Source of the DNA: Weissella kandleri
GTDB taxonomy: Bacteria > Bacillota > Bacilli > Lactobacillales > Lactobacillaceae
Length of the DNA stretch: 64,000 nucleotides
Direction: 5' to 3'
Assembly (NCBI RefSeq): GCF_001438705.1
Contig: NZ_JQBP01000002.1
Span: 93,805-157,804 of the forward strand
A model generated the notes under the pieces. That model saw nothing but the letters and a program-made list of their open reading frames with translations, was not told where the DNA came from and searched no databases. The position numbers and the translations under genes are program-made. The first letter of the stretch is position 1, and each line of letters opens with the position of its first letter. Positions 9,773 to 20,388 of the stretch are shown here, piece after piece.

Positions 9773-10399
9773 ATGACTACTAAGGGTATCTTAGGCCGCA
9801 AAGTCGGCATGACTCAGGTATTCACTGATAATGGTGAGCTTATCCCTGTAACTGTTATTGAATCTACGCCTAACGTTGTTCTTCAAGTTAAAACACTTGA
9901 AAACGACGGATACAACGCTATTCAATTAGGTTTTGAAGATAAGCGCGCAGTTTTGTCAAACAAGCCTGAGCAAGGTCACACTGCAAAAGCAAATACGACC
10001 CCTAAGCGCTACATTCGTGAAATTCGCGACGCTGAAGGAGAGTTTAACGTTGGGGATGAGGTAAAGGTTGATACCTTCGCTGCGGGTGAAGCTGTTGACG
10101 TTACTGGAATCACAAAGGGTCATGGTTACCAAGGTAACATTAAGAAGGATGGACAGGCTCGTGGACCTATGGCTCACGGTTCTCGTTACCACCGTCGTCC
10201 CGGTTCTTTGGGAGCTATTATCAATCGTGTCTTCAAGGGTAAGAAGTTGCCTGGACGGATGGGTAATCGTAAGCGCACAATGCAAAACTTACAAGTTGTA
10301 CGTGTAGATGTTGAAAACAACGTCATTTTGATCAAGGGTAATGTCCCTGGTGCAAACAAGTCGCTTGTTACGGTTAAGAGCTCCGTAAAAGCTAAGTAA
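9773..10399 (+). CDS. rplC: 50S ribosomal protein L3
   Basis: Early-assembly 50S protein L3, 208 aa. It starts [16 protein letters not shown] and has the extended loop with [13 protein letters not shown] that reaches the peptidyl transferase region. The 79-nt gap after rpsJ holds no promoter that I can see. Confidence 0.98.
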   Translation: MTTKGILGRKVGMTQVFTDNGELIPVTVIESTPNVVLQVKTLENDGYNAIQLGFEDKRAVLSNKPEQGHTAKANTTPKRYIREIRDAEGEFNVGDEVKVDTFAAGEAVDVTGITKGHGYQGNIKKDGQARGPMAHGSRYHRRPGSLGAIINRVFKGKKLPGRMGNRKRTMQNLQVVRVDVENNVILIKGNVPGANKSLVTVKSSVKAK

Positions 10400-10423
10400 T
10401 AAGAACGAAGGGAGGATATAAAC

Positions 10424-11047
10424 ATGACTAAGGTTGCTTTATTTAAGCAAGATGGTTCAAATGCCGGTGAAGTTGAATTGAATGATGCAATTTTCGGAAT
10501 CGAACCTAATAATAGTGTCATTACTGACGCCGTTTTGATGCAACGCGCATCAATGCGTCAAGGAACACACGCCGTTAAGAATCGTTCAGCCGTACGCGGT
10601 GGAGGACGTAAGCCTTGGCGTCAAAAGGGAACTGGACGTGCCCGCCAAGGTTCAATTCGTAGCCCACAATGGCGTGGTGGAGGGATTGTCTTCGGACCTA
10701 CTCCACGTTCATATGCCTACAAGATGCCTAAGAAGGCTTACCGTTTGGCATTGAAGTCAGTGTTGTCACAAAAGATTTTGGATTCAGCATTGGTTGTTGT
10801 TGATGCTTTGGCATTTGACGCACCCAAGACTAAAGAATTCAAGTCAGTTTTGAACAACCTGAACGTTAACGAAAAGACATTGATTGTTTTGGATGACAAT
10901 AATACAAACGCTGCTTTGGCTGCTCGTAACTTGGAAAATGTTACAGTTATGACCGCCAAGGGTGTTAACGTATTAGATGTTATCAACAATGATAAGTTGG
11001 TTGTTGTACAATCAGCTTTGTCACAAGTTGAGGAGGTTTTGGCATAA
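10424..11047 (+). CDS. rplD: 50S ribosomal protein L4
   Basis: L4, 207 aa, lines the peptide exit tunnel; in some bacteria it also represses its own operon. The Arg/Gly-rich extended loop ([18 protein letters not shown]) is near residues 60-80. The stop overlaps the start of rplW by one base (TAATG). Confidence 0.98.
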   Translation: MTKVALFKQDGSNAGEVELNDAIFGIEPNNSVITDAVLMQRASMRQGTHAVKNRSAVRGGGRKPWRQKGTGRARQGSIRSPQWRGGGIVFGPTPRSYAYKMPKKAYRLALKSVLSQKILDSALVVVDALAFDAPKTKEFKSVLNNLNVNEKTLIVLDDNNTNAALAARNLENVTVMTAKGVNVLDVINNDKLVVVQSALSQVEEVLA

Positions 11048-11334
11048 TGGACGCACGTGATATCATTTTGCGCCCGATCATCACAGAGCAAACGATGAGC
11101 GTTTTGGATGAAAAACGTTACACGTTTGAAGTTGATGTTCGTGCTACTAAGCCACAAATCAAGAGCGCTGTTGAAGAAATTTTCGACGTTAAAGTTGAAA
11201 AGATCAACACTGCAAATGTGCGTGGAAAGTTGAAGCGTCAAGGACGTTTCTCTGGTTACACTAAGAAGCGTAAGAAGGCAACTGTTAAGTTGACTGCCGC
11301 TTCTAAGGACATTCAATTGTTCAACGAAAACTAA
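11047..11334 (+). CDS. rplW: 50S ribosomal protein L23
   Basis: L23 sits at the tunnel exit and is the docking site for trigger factor and SRP. It has 95 aa with the N-terminal [13 protein letters not shown] and the basic loop [10 protein letters not shown]. It is translationally coupled to rplD by the TAATG junction. Confidence 0.98.
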   Translation: MDARDIILRPIITEQTMSVLDEKRYTFEVDVRATKPQIKSAVEEIFDVKVEKINTANVRGKLKRQGRFSGYTKKRKKATVKLTAASKDIQLFNEN

Positions 11335-11352
11335 TTATAGGAGGAAAGCAGC

Positions 11353-12186
11353 GTGGCTATCAAGAAATATAAGCCAACCTCTAACGGACGTCGTAACATG
11401 ACTAGTTCTGATTTCGCAGAAATCACTAAGACGACGCCCGAGAAGAGCTTGTTGGAGTCAAAGTCAAGCACTGGTGCTCGTAATTCATACGGACACATGA
11501 CTGTTCGTCACCGTGGTGGTGGACATAAGCGTCAATATCGTATTATTGACTTTAAGCGTACTAAGGATGAAGTCCCAGCTAAGGTTGTTGCTATTGAATA
11601 CGACCCAAACCGGACAGCAAACATTGCTTTGTTGCAATATACTGACGGAACTAAGGCATACATCTTGGCGCCTAAGGGATTGGAAGTTGGCATGACTGTT
11701 CAATCTGGTCCTGAAGCCGATATCAAGGTCGGAAACGCTTTGCCATTGGCAAACATTCCTGATGGAACTCAAATTCACAATATCGAATTGAAGCCTGGTA
11801 AAGGTGGACAACTTGCTCGTTCAGCTGGAGCATCTGCTCAGTTGTTAGGTAAGGAAGGAAAGTATGTCCTTGTTCGTTTGCAATCTGGTGAAGTTCGGAT
11901 GGTTTTGAATACTAACCGTGCCACAGTTGGAGTTGTTGGAAATGAGCAACATTCATTGATCAACTGGGGTAAGGCTGGTCGTCGTCGTTGGAAGGGACAA
12001 CGTCCGCACGTTCGTGGATCAGTTATGAATCCTAACGATCACCCACATGGAGGAGGAGAAGGTAAGGCGCCTGTTGGACGTCCTTCACCAATGTCACCAT
12101 GGGGTAAGAAGACTGCTGGTAAGAAGACACGTGACGTTAATGCTCGCTCAAGCAAGTTTATCGTTCGTGGACGTAAGAACAAGTAG
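11353..12186 (+). CDS. rplB: 50S ribosomal protein L2
   Basis: L2, 277 aa, binds 23S rRNA near the peptidyl transferase centre. The conserved C-terminal segment [17 protein letters not shown] includes the highly conserved His of L2. It starts with GTG behind AGGAGGAAA. Confidence 0.98.
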   Translation: MAIKKYKPTSNGRRNMTSSDFAEITKTTPEKSLLESKSSTGARNSYGHMTVRHRGGGHKRQYRIIDFKRTKDEVPAKVVAIEYDPNRTANIALLQYTDGTKAYILAPKGLEVGMTVQSGPEADIKVGNALPLANIPDGTQIHNIELKPGKGGQLARSAGASAQLLGKEGKYVLVRLQSGEVRMVLNTNRATVGVVGNEQHSLINWGKAGRRRWKGQRPHVRGSVMNPNDHPHGGGEGKAPVGRPSPMSPWGKKTAGKKTRDVNARSSKFIVRGRKNK

Positions 12187-12237
12187 TCAGATTAACCGCT
12201 TAAATCAAAATAAAAGCATACGAGAGGAGACTTCATT

Positions 12238-12519
12238 ATGGGTCGCAGCCTGAAAAAGGGACCATTTGCTGACGCACATTTGTTGAAGAAAGTTGAAGCT
12301 GCTAATGCTTCAGAAAAGCAAGTCGTCATCAAGACATGGTCACGTCGTTCAACGATTTTCCCAAGTTTTATTGGCTTGACGTTCGCCGTTTATGACGGAC
12401 GCAAGCACGTCCCAGTTTTGGTCCAAGAAGATATGGTTGGACATAAGCTTGGAGAATTCGTTCCTACGCGTACCTTCCACGGTCACGCAGTGGATGACAA
12501 GAAGAGTAAGCGTAGCTAA
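12238..12519 (+). CDS. rpsS: 30S ribosomal protein S19
   Basis: S19, 93 aa, binds 16S rRNA in the head with S13. It begins [11 protein letters not shown] and contains the family stretch [10 protein letters not shown] near its end. RBS GAGAGGAG. Confidence 0.98.
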   Translation: MGRSLKKGPFADAHLLKKVEAANASEKQVVIKTWSRRSTIFPSFIGLTFAVYDGRKHVPVLVQEDMVGHKLGEFVPTRTFHGHAVDDKKSKRS

Positions 12520-12536
12520 TTAAGGAGGACAATACA

Positions 12537-12884
12537 ATGGCTGAAGAAATTACATCAGCACGCGCCACAGCGAAAATCGTTCGTGTCGCTCCACGTAAGG
12601 TCCGCCTTGTGCTTGACCAAATTCGTGGAAAGCAAGTGGCTGAGGCATTTGCAATTTTGCAATTCTTGCCAAACCACTCATCACAAGATGTTTATAAAGT
12701 GTTGAACTCAGCAGTTGCTAATGCTGAGAACAACTTTTCACTAGATCGCGAAGATTTGGTAATTGCTGAAGCCTTTGCAAACGAAGGACCAACGTTAAAG
12801 CGTTTCCGTCCACGTGCCAAAGGTTCAGCTTCACCAATCAATAAGCGCACAAGCCACATCACAATTGTGGTAAAAGAAAAGTAA
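12537..12884 (+). CDS. rplV: 50S ribosomal protein L22
   Basis: L22, 115 aa, whose beta-hairpin lines the exit tunnel. The signature is [25 protein letters not shown] near the C-terminus (KRFRPRAKG being the key part). It is tightly spaced between rpsS and rpsC. Confidence 0.98.
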   Translation: MAEEITSARATAKIVRVAPRKVRLVLDQIRGKQVAEAFAILQFLPNHSSQDVYKVLNSAVANAENNFSLDREDLVIAEAFANEGPTLKRFRPRAKGSASPINKRTSHITIVVKEK

Positions 12885-12897
12885 GGAGGATTGAGTC

Positions 12898-13557
12898 ATG
12901 GGTCAAAAGATTAACCCAACTGGTTTCCGTGTCGGAATCATCCGCGACTGGGATGCTAAATGGTACGCAAACAAGAAGGACTACGCAAATGTCTTGTTAG
13001 AAGATATGAAGTTGCGTAAGTATATCGAGACTAAGTTGGCTGATGCTTCAGTTTCACGGATTGAAATTGAGCGTACTGCTAACCGCGTTAACATCTCAAT
13101 CCACACTGCTAAGCCTGGAATGGTTATTGGTAAGGGTGGATCTGAAGTTGATGCATTGCGTAACGAATTGTCACGGATGGTGGCAAAGGGTGAGCGCGTG
13201 CACATCAACATCATTGAGATTAAGAAGCCTGATTTGGACGCCCACTTGGTAGGTTCACAAATCGCACAAGACTTGGAACGCCGTGTGGCATTCCGTCGTT
13301 CAATGCGAGGAGCTATCCAACGTGCAATGCGCTCTGGTGCCAAGGGTATCAAGACGCAAGTTTCTGGACGTTTAAACGGTGCTGATATTGCCCGTGTTGA
13401 GCAATATACCGAGGGTACGGTTCCATTGCACACATTGCGTGCGGATATCGATTACTCTTGGGATGAGGCAGCTACTACTTACGGTAAGTTAGGTGTTAAA
13501 ACTTGGATTTACCGTGGTGATATCTTGCCTGAAAAGAAGAGCAAGGAGGCTAAGTAA
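12898..13557 (+). CDS. rpsC: 30S ribosomal protein S3
   Basis: S3, 219 aa, forms part of the mRNA entry tunnel. It has an N-terminal KH domain with the [14 protein letters not shown] loop and a C-terminal domain beginning near [14 protein letters not shown]. The start lies behind AAGGAGGA. Confidence 0.98.
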   Translation: MGQKINPTGFRVGIIRDWDAKWYANKKDYANVLLEDMKLRKYIETKLADASVSRIEIERTANRVNISIHTAKPGMVIGKGGSEVDALRNELSRMVAKGERVHINIIEIKKPDLDAHLVGSQIAQDLERRVAFRRSMRGAIQRAMRSGAKGIKTQVSGRLNGADIARVEQYTEGTVPLHTLRADIDYSWDEAATTYGKLGVKTWIYRGDILPEKKSKEAK

Positions 13558-13559
13558 TC

Positions 13560-13979
13560 ATGCTAGTTCCAAAGCGTGTTAAATACCGTAAGCCCCACCG
13601 TGGTCACATGCGTGGAGAAGCTAAGGGTGGTAAGAGTGTTGCATTCGGAGATTACGGATTGCAAGCAACTACATCACACTGGATTTCAAACCGTCAAATC
13701 GAAGCTGCTCGTATCGCTATGACGCGTTACATGAAGCGTGGTGGTAAGGTTTGGATCAAGATTTTCCCACACTTGTCATACACTTCTAAGGGTGTTGGAG
13801 TACGTATGGGTAATGGTAAGGGTGCCCCAGTTGGTTGGGTTGCCCCAGTCAAGCGCGGCAAGGTAATGTTTGAAGTCGGCGGTGTTCCTGAAGAAGTTGC
13901 CCGTGAGGCTTTGCGCCTTGCTGCTAACAAGTTGCCAGTTAAGACGAAGATCTTGACTCGCCAAGTGGAGGGTGAATAA
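13560..13979 (+). CDS. rplP: 50S ribosomal protein L16
   Basis: L16, 139 aa, helps position the A- and P-site tRNAs. It has the typical start [15 protein letters not shown] and the family patch [15 protein letters not shown]. It is a few residues shorter at the C-terminus than the Bacillus protein and overlaps rpmC by one base. Confidence 0.98.
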   Translation: MLVPKRVKYRKPHRGHMRGEAKGGKSVAFGDYGLQATTSHWISNRQIEAARIAMTRYMKRGGKVWIKIFPHLSYTSKGVGVRMGNGKGAPVGWVAPVKRGKVMFEVGGVPEEVAREALRLAANKLPVKTKILTRQVEGE

Positions 13980-14185
13980 TGAAGACCAAAGATTTACAAA
14001 ACGAAATCAAGGGCCTCAGTACAGCTGAATTGGTGGCTAAGGAAAAGAGCTACAAGGAAGAGTTGTTTAACTTGCGTTTCCAACTAGCTACTGGTCAACT
14101 TGAAAACACGGCTCGCTTGTCAGAAGTACGTAAGCAAATTGCCCGTATCAAGACTGTGATTCGTCAACAAGAATTGAACAAGTAG
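13979..14185 (+). CDS. rpmC: 50S ribosomal protein L29
   Basis: L29, 68 aa, a helical hairpin near the tunnel exit. It has the usual central motif [18 protein letters not shown]. It is coupled to rplP by a TAATG junction. Confidence 0.97.
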   Translation: MKTKDLQNEIKGLSTAELVAKEKSYKEELFNLRFQLATGQLENTARLSEVRKQIARIKTVIRQQELNK

Positions 14186-14203
14186 TAAGGAGAGGAGACC
14201 GAG

Positions 14204-14470
14204 ATGACTGAAGCTCGTAACGCACGTAAGGTTTACACAGGCCGCGTGGTTTCAGATAAGATGGAGAAGACAATTACTGTCGCTATCGAAACTTATAAGA
14301 ACCACCCAGTTTATGGAAAGCGTGTTAAGTACACGAAGAAGTTTAAGGCTCACGATGAAAACAACGAAGCTAAAGCTGGTGATGTAGTACGTATCATGGA
14401 GACACGTCCAACATCAGCAACTAAGCGCTTCCGTTTGGTAGAAATCGTCGAGAAGGCCGTTATTATCTAA
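14204..14470 (+). CDS. rpsQ: 30S ribosomal protein S17
   Basis: S17, 88 aa, an early-assembling OB-fold protein. It has [17 protein letters not shown] and the loop [32 protein letters not shown]. Confidence 0.97.
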   Translation: MTEARNARKVYTGRVVSDKMEKTITVAIETYKNHPVYGKRVKYTKKFKAHDENNEAKAGDVVRIMETRPTSATKRFRLVEIVEKAVII

Positions 14471-14517
14471 TCGTTTTAATCTCGAATTTTACCAAATAAC
14501 GGAAGGAGGACAAAATC

Positions 14518-14886
14518 GTGATTCAACAAGAAAGTCGTTTGAATGTTGCAGATAACTCAGGAGCACGTGAAATCTTAACTATTAAGGTTTTGGGTGGTTC
14601 TGGTCGTAAGTTCGCCGGAATCGGTGATATGATCGTCGCAACCGTAAAGCAAGCAATTCCTGGTGGAACTGTTAAGAAGGGTGACGTCGTTAAGGCTGTT
14701 ATCGTTCGGACTGTTTCATCAACACACCGTGCAGACGGTTCATACATCAAGTTTGATGAGAACGCTGCCGTTATCGTTAAGGATGATAAGAGTCCAGTAG
14801 GAACTCGTATCTTCGGCCCTGTTGCGCGTGAATTGCGTGACAACGATTACATGCGGATCGTGTCTTTGGCACCTGAAGTTTTGTAA
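14518..14886 (+). CDS. rplN: 50S ribosomal protein L14
   Basis: L14, 122 aa, at the subunit interface. It starts with GTG behind GGAGGA and reads [18 protein letters not shown], ending near [24 protein letters not shown]. The length is exactly typical. It opens the spc section of the superoperon; no separate promoter is evident. Confidence 0.98.
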   Translation: MIQQESRLNVADNSGAREILTIKVLGGSGRKFAGIGDMIVATVKQAIPGGTVKKGDVVKAVIVRTVSSTHRADGSYIKFDENAAVIVKDDKSPVGTRIFGPVARELRDNDYMRIVSLAPEVL

Positions 14887-14920
14887 TAAAGCCATCAAAT
14901 AATCAAGGAGGAAGCCTCGC

Positions 14921-15226
14921 ATGTTTGTAAAGACAGGTGACAAGGTTAAGGTTATCGCCGGCAAGGACAAGGGCAAGGAAGGAATGGTTACTAAGACCAT
15001 TGCTGCTCAAGACCGTGTTGTGGTTGAAGGTGTTAACATGATGAAGAAGCACCAAAAGCCAAATAACCAATACCCACAAGGTGGAATTATCGAGCAAGAA
15101 GCTCCAATCCACGTATCAAACGTACAATTGCTTGACCCTTCAACTAATGAACCAACCCGTGTTGGTATCAAGATTGAAGATGGTAAGAAGGTACGCGTAT
15201 CAAAGAAGTCTGGAACGGCTTTATAA
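14921..15226 (+). CDS. rplX: 50S ribosomal protein L24
   Basis: L24, 101 aa, an assembly initiator with the KOW motif [16 protein letters not shown] at the N-terminus. RBS AAGGAGGAAG. Confidence 0.98.
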   Translation: MFVKTGDKVKVIAGKDKGKEGMVTKTIAAQDRVVVEGVNMMKKHQKPNNQYPQGGIIEQEAPIHVSNVQLLDPSTNEPTRVGIKIEDGKKVRVSKKSGTAL

Positions 15227-15253
15227 TTTAGGTGAAAGGAGGAAATCATTATC

Positions 15254-15796
15254 ATGGCAAATCGCTTGAAAGAAAAGTATGTTAATGAAGTTCAACCTTC
15301 ATTGATCGAAAAGTTTAACTACAGTTCAGTTATGCAAGCTCCAAAGATCGAAAAGATCGTTTTGAACATGGGGGTTGGTGATGCTGTATCAAACTCAAAG
15401 AACTTGGATGAAGCTGTTGCAGAATTAGAATTAATCGCTGGTCAAAAGCCAGTTGTTACACGTGCAAAGAAGTCAATTGCTGGCTTCCGTTTGCGTGAAG
15501 GAATGGCCATCGGAACCAAGGTAACGTTGCGTGGAGAACGGATGTATGACTTCTTGGATAAGTTGATCAACATCTCATTGCCACGTGTGCGTGACTTCCG
15601 TGGAGTTTCACCAAAGGCCTTTGATGGTCGCGGTAACTATACTTTGGGAATTCGCGAACAACTTATTTTCCCCGAAATCGACTATGATGTCGTTAACCGT
15701 GTTCGCGGTTTGGACATCGTAATTGTAACGACTGCTAACTCTGATGAAGAGTCACGTGAGATGCTTACTCAATTGGGTATGCCTTTCACTAAGTAA
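15254..15796 (+). CDS. rplE: 50S ribosomal protein L5
   Basis: L5, 180 aa, binds 5S rRNA in the central protuberance. The family marker is [15 protein letters not shown], and [18 protein letters not shown] follows. Only 48 nt separate it from rpsH, so the rpsN gene usually found here is absent. Confidence 0.98.
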   Translation: MANRLKEKYVNEVQPSLIEKFNYSSVMQAPKIEKIVLNMGVGDAVSNSKNLDEAVAELELIAGQKPVVTRAKKSIAGFRLREGMAIGTKVTLRGERMYDFLDKLINISLPRVRDFRGVSPKAFDGRGNYTLGIREQLIFPEIDYDVVNRVRGLDIVIVTTANSDEESREMLTQLGMPFTK

Positions 15797-15844
15797 TGTA
15801 AAACAACTGTTAAGTCAGTAATAAATTTATAGGAGGCAACATCA

Positions 15845-16243
15845 ATGTCAATGACTGACCCAATTGCAGATTTCTTGACTCGTATTCGTAATGCTAATAT
15901 GGTACATCACGATTCAGTTGAAGTCCCTGCATCAAAGATCAAGAAGGACATCGCCGAAATCTTAAAAAATGAAGGCTTTGTTCGCGATGTTGAATACATT
16001 GATGATGATAAGCAAGGAGTAATCCGCGTTTTCCTTAAGTATGGTGCTGATAAGCAACGTGTTATCTCAGGTTTGAAGCGTATTTCAAAGCCTGGATTGC
16101 GTTCATACGTTAAGGCCGATTCACTACCAAAGGTTTTGAACGGTTTGGGAATTGCTATCATCTCAACTTCTGAAGGTGTTATCACCGATAAGGAAGCTCG
16201 CGCCAAGAATATTGGTGGCGAGGTATTGGCATACGTTTGGTAA
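15845..16243 (+). CDS. rpsH: 30S ribosomal protein S8
   Basis: S8, 132 aa, binds the central domain of 16S rRNA and in some bacteria represses the spc operon. It reads [16 protein letters not shown] at the start and ends [12 protein letters not shown] 15845 stands behind AGGAGGCA; the second Met (MSM) is also possible. Confidence 0.98.
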   Translation: MSMTDPIADFLTRIRNANMVHHDSVEVPASKIKKDIAEILKNEGFVRDVEYIDDDKQGVIRVFLKYGADKQRVISGLKRISKPGLRSYVKADSLPKVLNGLGIAIISTSEGVITDKEARAKNIGGEVLAYVW

Positions 16244-16275
16244 AAAATAAAATCTAAAAAAGGAGGTATCCTACT

Positions 16276-16812
16276 ATGAGTCGTATTGGTAACAAAGTTT
16301 TGACCTTACCTGCAGGCGTGGAAATTGCCCGTGAAGGTGACGTTGTAACTGTTAAGGGACCAAAGGGTGAATTGTCACGCGAAGTTGCTTCAGAAATCGC
16401 ATTTACGGTTGAGGGTAACGAAGTAACATTTACTCGTTCTTCAGATGACGGAAAGATCAAGGCTTTGCACGGAACTACTCGTGCGAACGTCGCCAACATG
16501 GTTGAGGGTGTCTCAGAAGGCTTCAAGAAGACTTTGAAGCTTGTCGGTGTTGGATATCGTGCAGCTAAGCAAGGAAACAAGCTTGTGTTGAACGTTGGTT
16601 ATTCACACCCAGTTGAATTCGAAGACCGTAATGAAATGACTGTGGAAGTTCCTGATTCAGTTACTGTAATTGTTTCTGGAATTTCAAAGCAAAAGGTCGG
16701 AGATTTCGCTGCTGAGATCCGTTCCGTTCGCGCTCCTGAACCTTATAAGGGTAAGGGAATTCGTTACGAAAATGAAAACGTTGCACGTAAGGAAGGTAAG
16801 ACTGGTAAGTAA
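16276..16812 (+). CDS. rplF: 50S ribosomal protein L6
   Basis: L6, 178 aa, two repeats of an alpha/beta domain near the sarcin-ricin loop. The C-terminal marker [14 protein letters not shown] is present. It is followed by two perfect hairpins in an unusually long gap. Confidence 0.98.
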   Translation: MSRIGNKVLTLPAGVEIAREGDVVTVKGPKGELSREVASEIAFTVEGNEVTFTRSSDDGKIKALHGTTRANVANMVEGVSEGFKKTLKLVGVGYRAAKQGNKLVLNVGYSHPVEFEDRNEMTVEVPDSVTVIVSGISKQKVGDFAAEIRSVRAPEPYKGKGIRYENENVARKEGKTGK

Positions 16813-16852
16813 TTTTAAGCATATTGCTTAAAATCGAGAGCAACGTCTCGAT
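16813..16852 (+). repeat. Two tandem perfect hairpins between rplF and rplR
   Basis: The first is TTTTAAGCA / TGCTTAAAA with a 3-nt loop. The second, sharing one A with it, is ATCGAGA / TCTCGAT with a 6-nt loop. No T tract follows, so they are more likely processing or stability elements, or an attenuator of rplR, than true terminators. Confidence 0.6.
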
Positions 16853-16900
16853 TAACTTACTATGTATATCTTTTGCACAGAATATAAAGAGGTTACGAAC

Positions 16901-17257
16901 ATGATTACGAAGTCAGACAAGAATAAAGTGCGTCAACACCGACACACTCGGGTTCGTGGTAAGATTTCTGGTACTGCAGAGCGCCCACGCTTGAACGTTT
17001 TCCGTTCTAACAAAAACATCTACGCTCAATTAATTGATGACGTAGCGGGTGTGACGCTTGCTAGTGCCTCAACTTTGGATGCATCTATTGTTGCTGCACC
17101 AAAGACTGAACAAGCTACTAAGGTTGGTGCTTTGATTGCTGACCGTGCCAAGGCTGCTGGGATTGAAGAAGTAATTTTTGATCGTGGTGGTTACTTGTAT
17201 CACGGACGTGTTCAAGCATTAGCTGAATCAGCTCGTGAAGCTGGTTTGAAGTTCTAA
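16901..17257 (+). CDS. rplR: 50S ribosomal protein L18
   Basis: L18, 118 aa, a 5S rRNA-binding protein. It reads [25 protein letters not shown] and ends [26 protein letters not shown] (key part YHGRV). The start ATG 16901 stands behind AAAGAGGT; an in-frame ATG 39 bases upstream would give a non-homologous extension and has no RBS. Confidence 0.97.
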   Translation: MITKSDKNKVRQHRHTRVRGKISGTAERPRLNVFRSNKNIYAQLIDDVAGVTLASASTLDASIVAAPKTEQATKVGALIADRAKAAGIEEVIFDRGGYLYHGRVQALAESAREAGLKF

Positions 17258-17276
17258 GGGAAGGAGGAAAATAATC

Positions 17277-17780
17277 ATGGCATATATCGATCCAAAAACT
17301 CTTGGTGAGTTAGAAGAAAACGTCGTAGCTATCAACCGTGTTACTAAGGTTGTTAAGGGTGGTCGTCGTTTGCGTTTTGCCGCTTTGGTTGTTGTTGGTG
17401 ACCGTAATGGGCACGTTGGTTTTGGTACTGGTAAAGCTCAAGAAGTTCCTGAAGCTATCCGTAAAGCTGTTGAAGCTGCCAACCGTAACATTGTCGCCGT
17501 ACCGACTGTAGGTACAACTCTTCCTCACTCTGCATTGGGTGTCTTCGGTGGTGGACGCGTGTTGGTTAAGCCAGCCGCTGAAGGATCTGGAGTAGCTGCC
17601 GGTGGAGCAGCCCGTGCTGTTTTGGAATTGGCTGGAATCGCTGACGTGACTGCTAAGTCACTTGGATCAGCAACTCCAATCAACGTTGTACGTGCTACTT
17701 TTGATGCGATCTCTCAATTGAAGAACGCAGATGAAGTTGCAGATTTGCGTCAGGTCTCAATCGAGCACTTGGCTAAATAA
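17277..17780 (+). CDS. rpsE: 30S ribosomal protein S5
   Basis: S5, 167 aa, near the mRNA entry site and important for decoding accuracy. It contains the double-stranded-RNA-binding fold with [18 protein letters not shown] and the loop [17 protein letters not shown]. Confidence 0.98.
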   Translation: MAYIDPKTLGELEENVVAINRVTKVVKGGRRLRFAALVVVGDRNGHVGFGTGKAQEVPEAIRKAVEAANRNIVAVPTVGTTLPHSALGVFGGGRVLVKPAAEGSGVAAGGAARAVLELAGIADVTAKSLGSATPINVVRATFDAISQLKNADEVADLRQVSIEHLAK

Positions 17781-17793
17781 GGAGGCAAATGAC

Positions 17794-17979
17794 ATGGCTG
17801 AACAAGTTAAAGTTACGCTCGTTAAGAGTGCTGCCCACCGTTTGCCCAAGCAACGTGCAATTGTGAAGTCTCTTGGTTTGAACAAGGTATCTTCATCAGT
17901 TGTATTGCCTGATAATGCACAAACGCGTGGTGCTATTTTCAAGATTGCTCACTTAGTTACTGTTGAAGAAGCTAAGTAA
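17794..17979 (+). CDS. rpmD: 50S ribosomal protein L30
   Basis: L30, 61 aa, [23 protein letters not shown] 17794 is chosen because AAGGAGGCA stands before it; a longer frame from 17731 runs into rpsE and is not homologous. Close spacing on both sides. Confidence 0.96.
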   Translation: MAEQVKVTLVKSAAHRLPKQRAIVKSLGLNKVSSSVVLPDNAQTRGAIFKIAHLVTVEEAK

Positions 17980-18012
17980 GTACAAAACTGCTCAAAAGGA
18001 GGAAAAAACCTA

Positions 18013-18447
18013 ATGAAGCTTAATGAGCTTGAAATTACTGAAGGTTCTCGCAAGGTTCGTAATCGTGTCGGACGTGGTGAGTCTTCAGGTAATGGTAAGA
18101 CTGCAGGACGTGGTCAAAAAGGACAAAAGGCCCGTAGTAAGGTCCGTTTGGGCTTTGAAGGTGGACAAATGCCTTTGTTCCGTCGGATTCCAAAGCGTGG
18201 ATTTACAAATATCAACCGTAAAGAATTTGCGGTTGTTAACTTGAGCCAATTGAACAGCTTCGAAAACGGAACTGAAGTTACACCAGCATTATTGGTGGAA
18301 TCAGGAATCGTTAAGAAGGAAATGTCAGGGATCAAGATTTTAGCTAATGGTCAACTTGAAAAGTCTTTGACTGTAAAGGCAAACAAGTTCTCAGCATCAG
18401 CAGTATCTGCTATTGAAGCAGCTGGTGGTAAGACTGAGGTGATCTAA
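18013..18447 (+). CDS. rplO: 50S ribosomal protein L15
   Basis: L15, 144 aa, a late-assembly protein with a Gly/Arg-rich N-terminal arm ([20 protein letters not shown]). It overlaps secY by one base (TAATG). Confidence 0.98.
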   Translation: MKLNELEITEGSRKVRNRVGRGESSGNGKTAGRGQKGQKARSKVRLGFEGGQMPLFRRIPKRGFTNINRKEFAVVNLSQLNSFENGTEVTPALLVESGIVKKEMSGIKILANGQLEKSLTVKANKFSASAVSAIEAAGGKTEVI

Positions 18448-19751
18448 TGCTACAAACCGTGCTCAATTCACTAAAAGAAAAGGACATTCGTAAAAAGTTG
18501 TTCTTCACTCTAGGGATTTTGATTGTATACCGGATTGGTGCGTACATTACTGTACCAGGGATTAACCCTAAAGCACTAAGTGAGGTTGCTAATTCTGGGC
18601 TCGGGAGCATTTTAAATATGTTTAGTGGTGGCGGATTGACGAATTATTCATTGTTTGCGATGGGTGTTTCGCCATATGTTACCGCTCAAATCGTGGTACA
18701 GTTGTTGCAAATGGACATTGTTCCACGCTTTGTCGAATGGTCAAAGCAAGGTGAGGTTGGTCGTCGTCATTTAAACCAAGTTACGCGGTATTTGACTATT
18801 GTCCTAGCTTTTGCGCAATCAATTGGAATTACAGCAGGCTTTAATCAATTGAGTCAAATTCAGTTGGTTCAGACGCCTGATTTGCAAACATACCTGATGA
18901 TTGGTTCAATTTTGACTATCGGAACGATGTTTGCGGTTTGGTTAGGAGAAATGATTACCCAGTATGGTTTAGGTCAAGGTATTTCTATGTTGATCTTTGC
19001 TGGTATCATTGCGCGAGTCCCCGCCGGACTTTATCAGTTAATCGATGAGAACATTATTCAAAACTCATATAAAGCGCAAGGAACAGCTTTGTTCTTTGGT
19101 TTGATGATGTTGTTGGTAGTGGTCATTTCATTTGTTACCTGGTTTAACCAGGCCATTCGCAAAATTCCAATGCAATATACGCGGCGTTCGGTTGGTTCCG
19201 GCAGTTCATCGTATTTACCATTGAAGGTTAACGTAGCGGGAGTGATTCCGGTTATCTTTGCATCATCATTATTGGTTACACCACAAACCATCTTACAAGC
19301 TTTTGCTGGTAAGTTTGGGGGGCAAGGTTGGTATGAGACGGCTACAACGTGGCTTTCGATGCAAACTTTGCAGGGTGGAATTCTATATACATTATTGATT
19401 GTCCTCTTTACATTCTTTTATGCGTTTGTTCAGGTTAATCCTGAAAAAGTGGCTGAGAATTTGCAAAAGCAGGGTAGTTATATTGTCGGAGTTCGACCAG
19501 GTGCGGCAACTGAAAAATGGATGTCGAAATTATTGATGCGTTTATCATCAGTGGGAGCATTGTTCTTAGGAGCAATTGCATTGGCACCTATCCTAGCTAC
19601 ACATATCTTTGGCTTGGATAGTAACTTAGGTATGTCTGGAACATCATTGTTAATCGTAATTGGAGTTGCCATCGATTTGATTCGACAACTTGAAGGGTTA
19701 ATGATGAAGAAGGCATATGTAGGGTTCATTCACGAAGGAGCTAAATCATAA
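18447..19751 (+). CDS. secY: Preprotein translocase subunit SecY
   Basis: The channel subunit of the SecYEG translocon, 434 aa with ten predicted transmembrane helices. It contains PGINPKALSE early, the signature GLGQGISMLIFAGIIARVP mid-protein, and the long cytoplasmic loop C5 with RKIPMQYTRR. The gene lies between rplO and adk, overlapping both by one base, the standard arrangement. Confidence 0.98.
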   Translation: MLQTVLNSLKEKDIRKKLFFTLGILIVYRIGAYITVPGINPKALSEVANSGLGSILNMFSGGGLTNYSLFAMGVSPYVTAQIVVQLLQMDIVPRFVEWSKQGEVGRRHLNQVTRYLTIVLAFAQSIGITAGFNQLSQIQLVQTPDLQTYLMIGSILTIGTMFAVWLGEMITQYGLGQGISMLIFAGIIARVPAGLYQLIDENIIQNSYKAQGTALFFGLMMLLVVVISFVTWFNQAIRKIPMQYTRRSVGSGSSSYLPLKVNVAGVIPVIFASSLLVTPQTILQAFAGKFGGQGWYETATTWLSMQTLQGGILYTLLIVLFTFFYAFVQVNPEKVAENLQKQGSYIVGVRPGAATEKWMSKLLMRLSSVGALFLGAIALAPILATHIFGLDSNLGMSGTSLLIVIGVAIDLIRQLEGLMMKKAYVGFIHEGAKS

Positions 19752-20320
19752 TGAGTTTAAATATCATGTTGTTGGGTCTTCCCGGTGTGGGTAAAGGTAC
19801 TCAAGCAGAGATGATGGTGGAGACTTATCATTTGCCACATATCAGTACAGGCGATATGTTCCGTGCTGCGATGGCAAATGAAACGGAGTTAGGATTAAAA
19901 GCCAAGGCCTATATGGACGCTGGTAATTTAGTTCCTGATGAAGTGACAGACGGAATCGTCGAAGAACGTTTATCTGAAGACGATACAAAAATGGGATTCA
20001 TCTTAGATGGATTCCCACGTAACTTAGACCAAGCAACGGCTTTAGATGAAATGTTGTCAAAGCAAGATCGTAAGCTTGATGCCGTTCTATACTTTATTGC
20101 TGATGAAGCAGTTTTGGTTGATCGGATGTTGGCTCGTGGTCGTGCTGATGACACGCCTGAAGTTATTAAAAATCGTTTGGCGGTAAATGGAGAATTAACA
20201 GCACCAATTGCAGATTATTATGCTAAGCAAGGGCTTTTGCATGAAATTGATGGGGCTCGTGAACTTGAAGTGATTTTTGCCGACGTAAAAACGTTGCTTG
20301 ACAATTTGAAGAACGCCTAA
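19751..20320 (+). CDS. adk: Adenylate kinase
   Basis: Converts AMP and ATP into two ADP. It has the P-loop GLPGVGKGTQAEM, the AMP-binding STGDMFRAA and GFPRNLDQA. At 189 aa it is a short form: the LID region reads ARGRADDTPEVIKNRL, with no four-Cys zinc-binding insert such as the Bacillus enzyme has. Coupled to secY by a TAATG junction. Confidence 0.97.
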   Translation: MSLNIMLLGLPGVGKGTQAEMMVETYHLPHISTGDMFRAAMANETELGLKAKAYMDAGNLVPDEVTDGIVEERLSEDDTKMGFILDGFPRNLDQATALDEMLSKQDRKLDAVLYFIADEAVLVDRMLARGRADDTPEVIKNRLAVNGELTAPIADYYAKQGLLHEIDGARELEVIFADVKTLLDNLKNA

Positions 20321-20338
20321 TTAAAGTGCGTGGTTTCG

Positions 20339-20347
20339 TGCTATAAT
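20339..20347 (+). promoter_or_regulatory. Extended -10 promoter before infA
   Basis: TG-C-TATAAT in the 68-nt gap after adk. There is no convincing -35 at the right distance. An internal promoter here would allow infA-rpmJ-rpsM-rpsK-rpoA-rplQ to be transcribed apart from the upstream genes. Confidence 0.55.
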
Positions 20348-20388
20348 TAGCTCAGTTCTTCAATAGAAACAACGAAGGAGGCATAAAC

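Noticed and set aside
10738-11316. Antisense frame of 192 codons over rplD and rplW
   Set aside because: Caused by strong codon bias in the ribosomal genes on the plus strand; no independent signals.
12981-13433. Antisense frame of 150 codons over rpsC
   Set aside because: A shadow of rpsC with an unusual residue mix and no start signals.
16862-16900. N-terminal extension of L18
   Set aside because: The extra 13 residues are not found in L18 and the good RBS lies before 16901.
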